Below are positions 63,966-64,000 of a stretch of DNA of 64,000 nucleotides, piece by piece. The translations under genes and the position numbers were made by a program. The notes under the pieces were generated by a model. The model searched no databases. It saw only the letters and a list, made by a program, of their open reading frames with translations, and was not told where the DNA came from. Positions within the stretch are counted from its first letter, which is position 1; every line of letters starts with the position of its first letter. Where the stretch lies: NCBI GenBank assembly GCA_029706075.1, contig JAINUG010000020.1, forward strand, positions 2,805,625 to 2,869,624, given 5' to 3'. This DNA is from Aldrovandia affinis (Eukaryota > Chordata > Actinopteri > Notacanthiformes > Halosauridae).

Positions 63966-64000
63966 GACTACCGTCAGAATTTGGGCATCGACTTGGTACC

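Overview
This is teleost fish nuclear DNA. The coding regions are split by canonical GT/AG introns. The window is crowded with Tc1-like and hAT transposons, tRNA-derived SINEs, a LINE-2 3' end, (CA)n microsatellites and short palindromic elements. The two best-supported genes have their closest known relatives in vertebrates, and the third belongs to a fish-expanded TRIM family. I cannot name the species.

All three host genes are on the minus strand, so transcription runs from high to low coordinates. (1) AHCYL1 (IRBIT) occupies 61852 to about 47455. Fourteen coding exons are visible, ending in a 7-nt coding exon; the N-terminal exons lie beyond the right edge. (2) STRIP1 is complete from 46061 to 17122, with 21 coding exons that sum to 2442 nt (813 residues) in frame, plus a 3'UTR to about 15510. 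A TCTCGCGAGA palindrome lies 33 bp upstream of its start codon. (3) A fish TRIM (finTRIM-type) gene runs from 4231 off the left edge. It has RING, B-boxes, coiled coil and the start of a B30.2 domain, which carries a one-base frame break. AHCYL1 followed by STRIP1 in the same orientation matches the order I know from human chromosome 1p13.

Layout by region. 1-4231: TRIM gene with three SINE copies in its introns. 4232-5691: no recognised feature. 5692-15201: a transposon graveyard between the TRIM gene and STRIP1. It holds a Tc1 element with a foreign insert, a Tc1 holding a solo LTR and a second Tc1, and a Tc1 holding a hAT that holds another hAT that holds a SINE. 15510-46061: STRIP1, whose introns carry most of the rest, including one hAT with an uninterrupted 657-codon transposase, a THAP-domain element in intron 8, a 1.4-kb hAT-like element filling most of intron 12, and Tc1 elements in introns 3, 4 and 6. 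46105-47455: intergenic region. 47455-61852: AHCYL1, with fewer and smaller insertions. 61853-64000: AHCYL1 intron with a second copy of the 1.4-kb element.

I see no CRISPR array, operon, prophage or bacterial-type system, and no wholly new gene system. What is unusual is the depth and datability of the nested insertions (many with exact target-site duplications), the apparently intact hAT transposase, the THAP element with two facing ORFs, and several splice-site oddities in the host genes.
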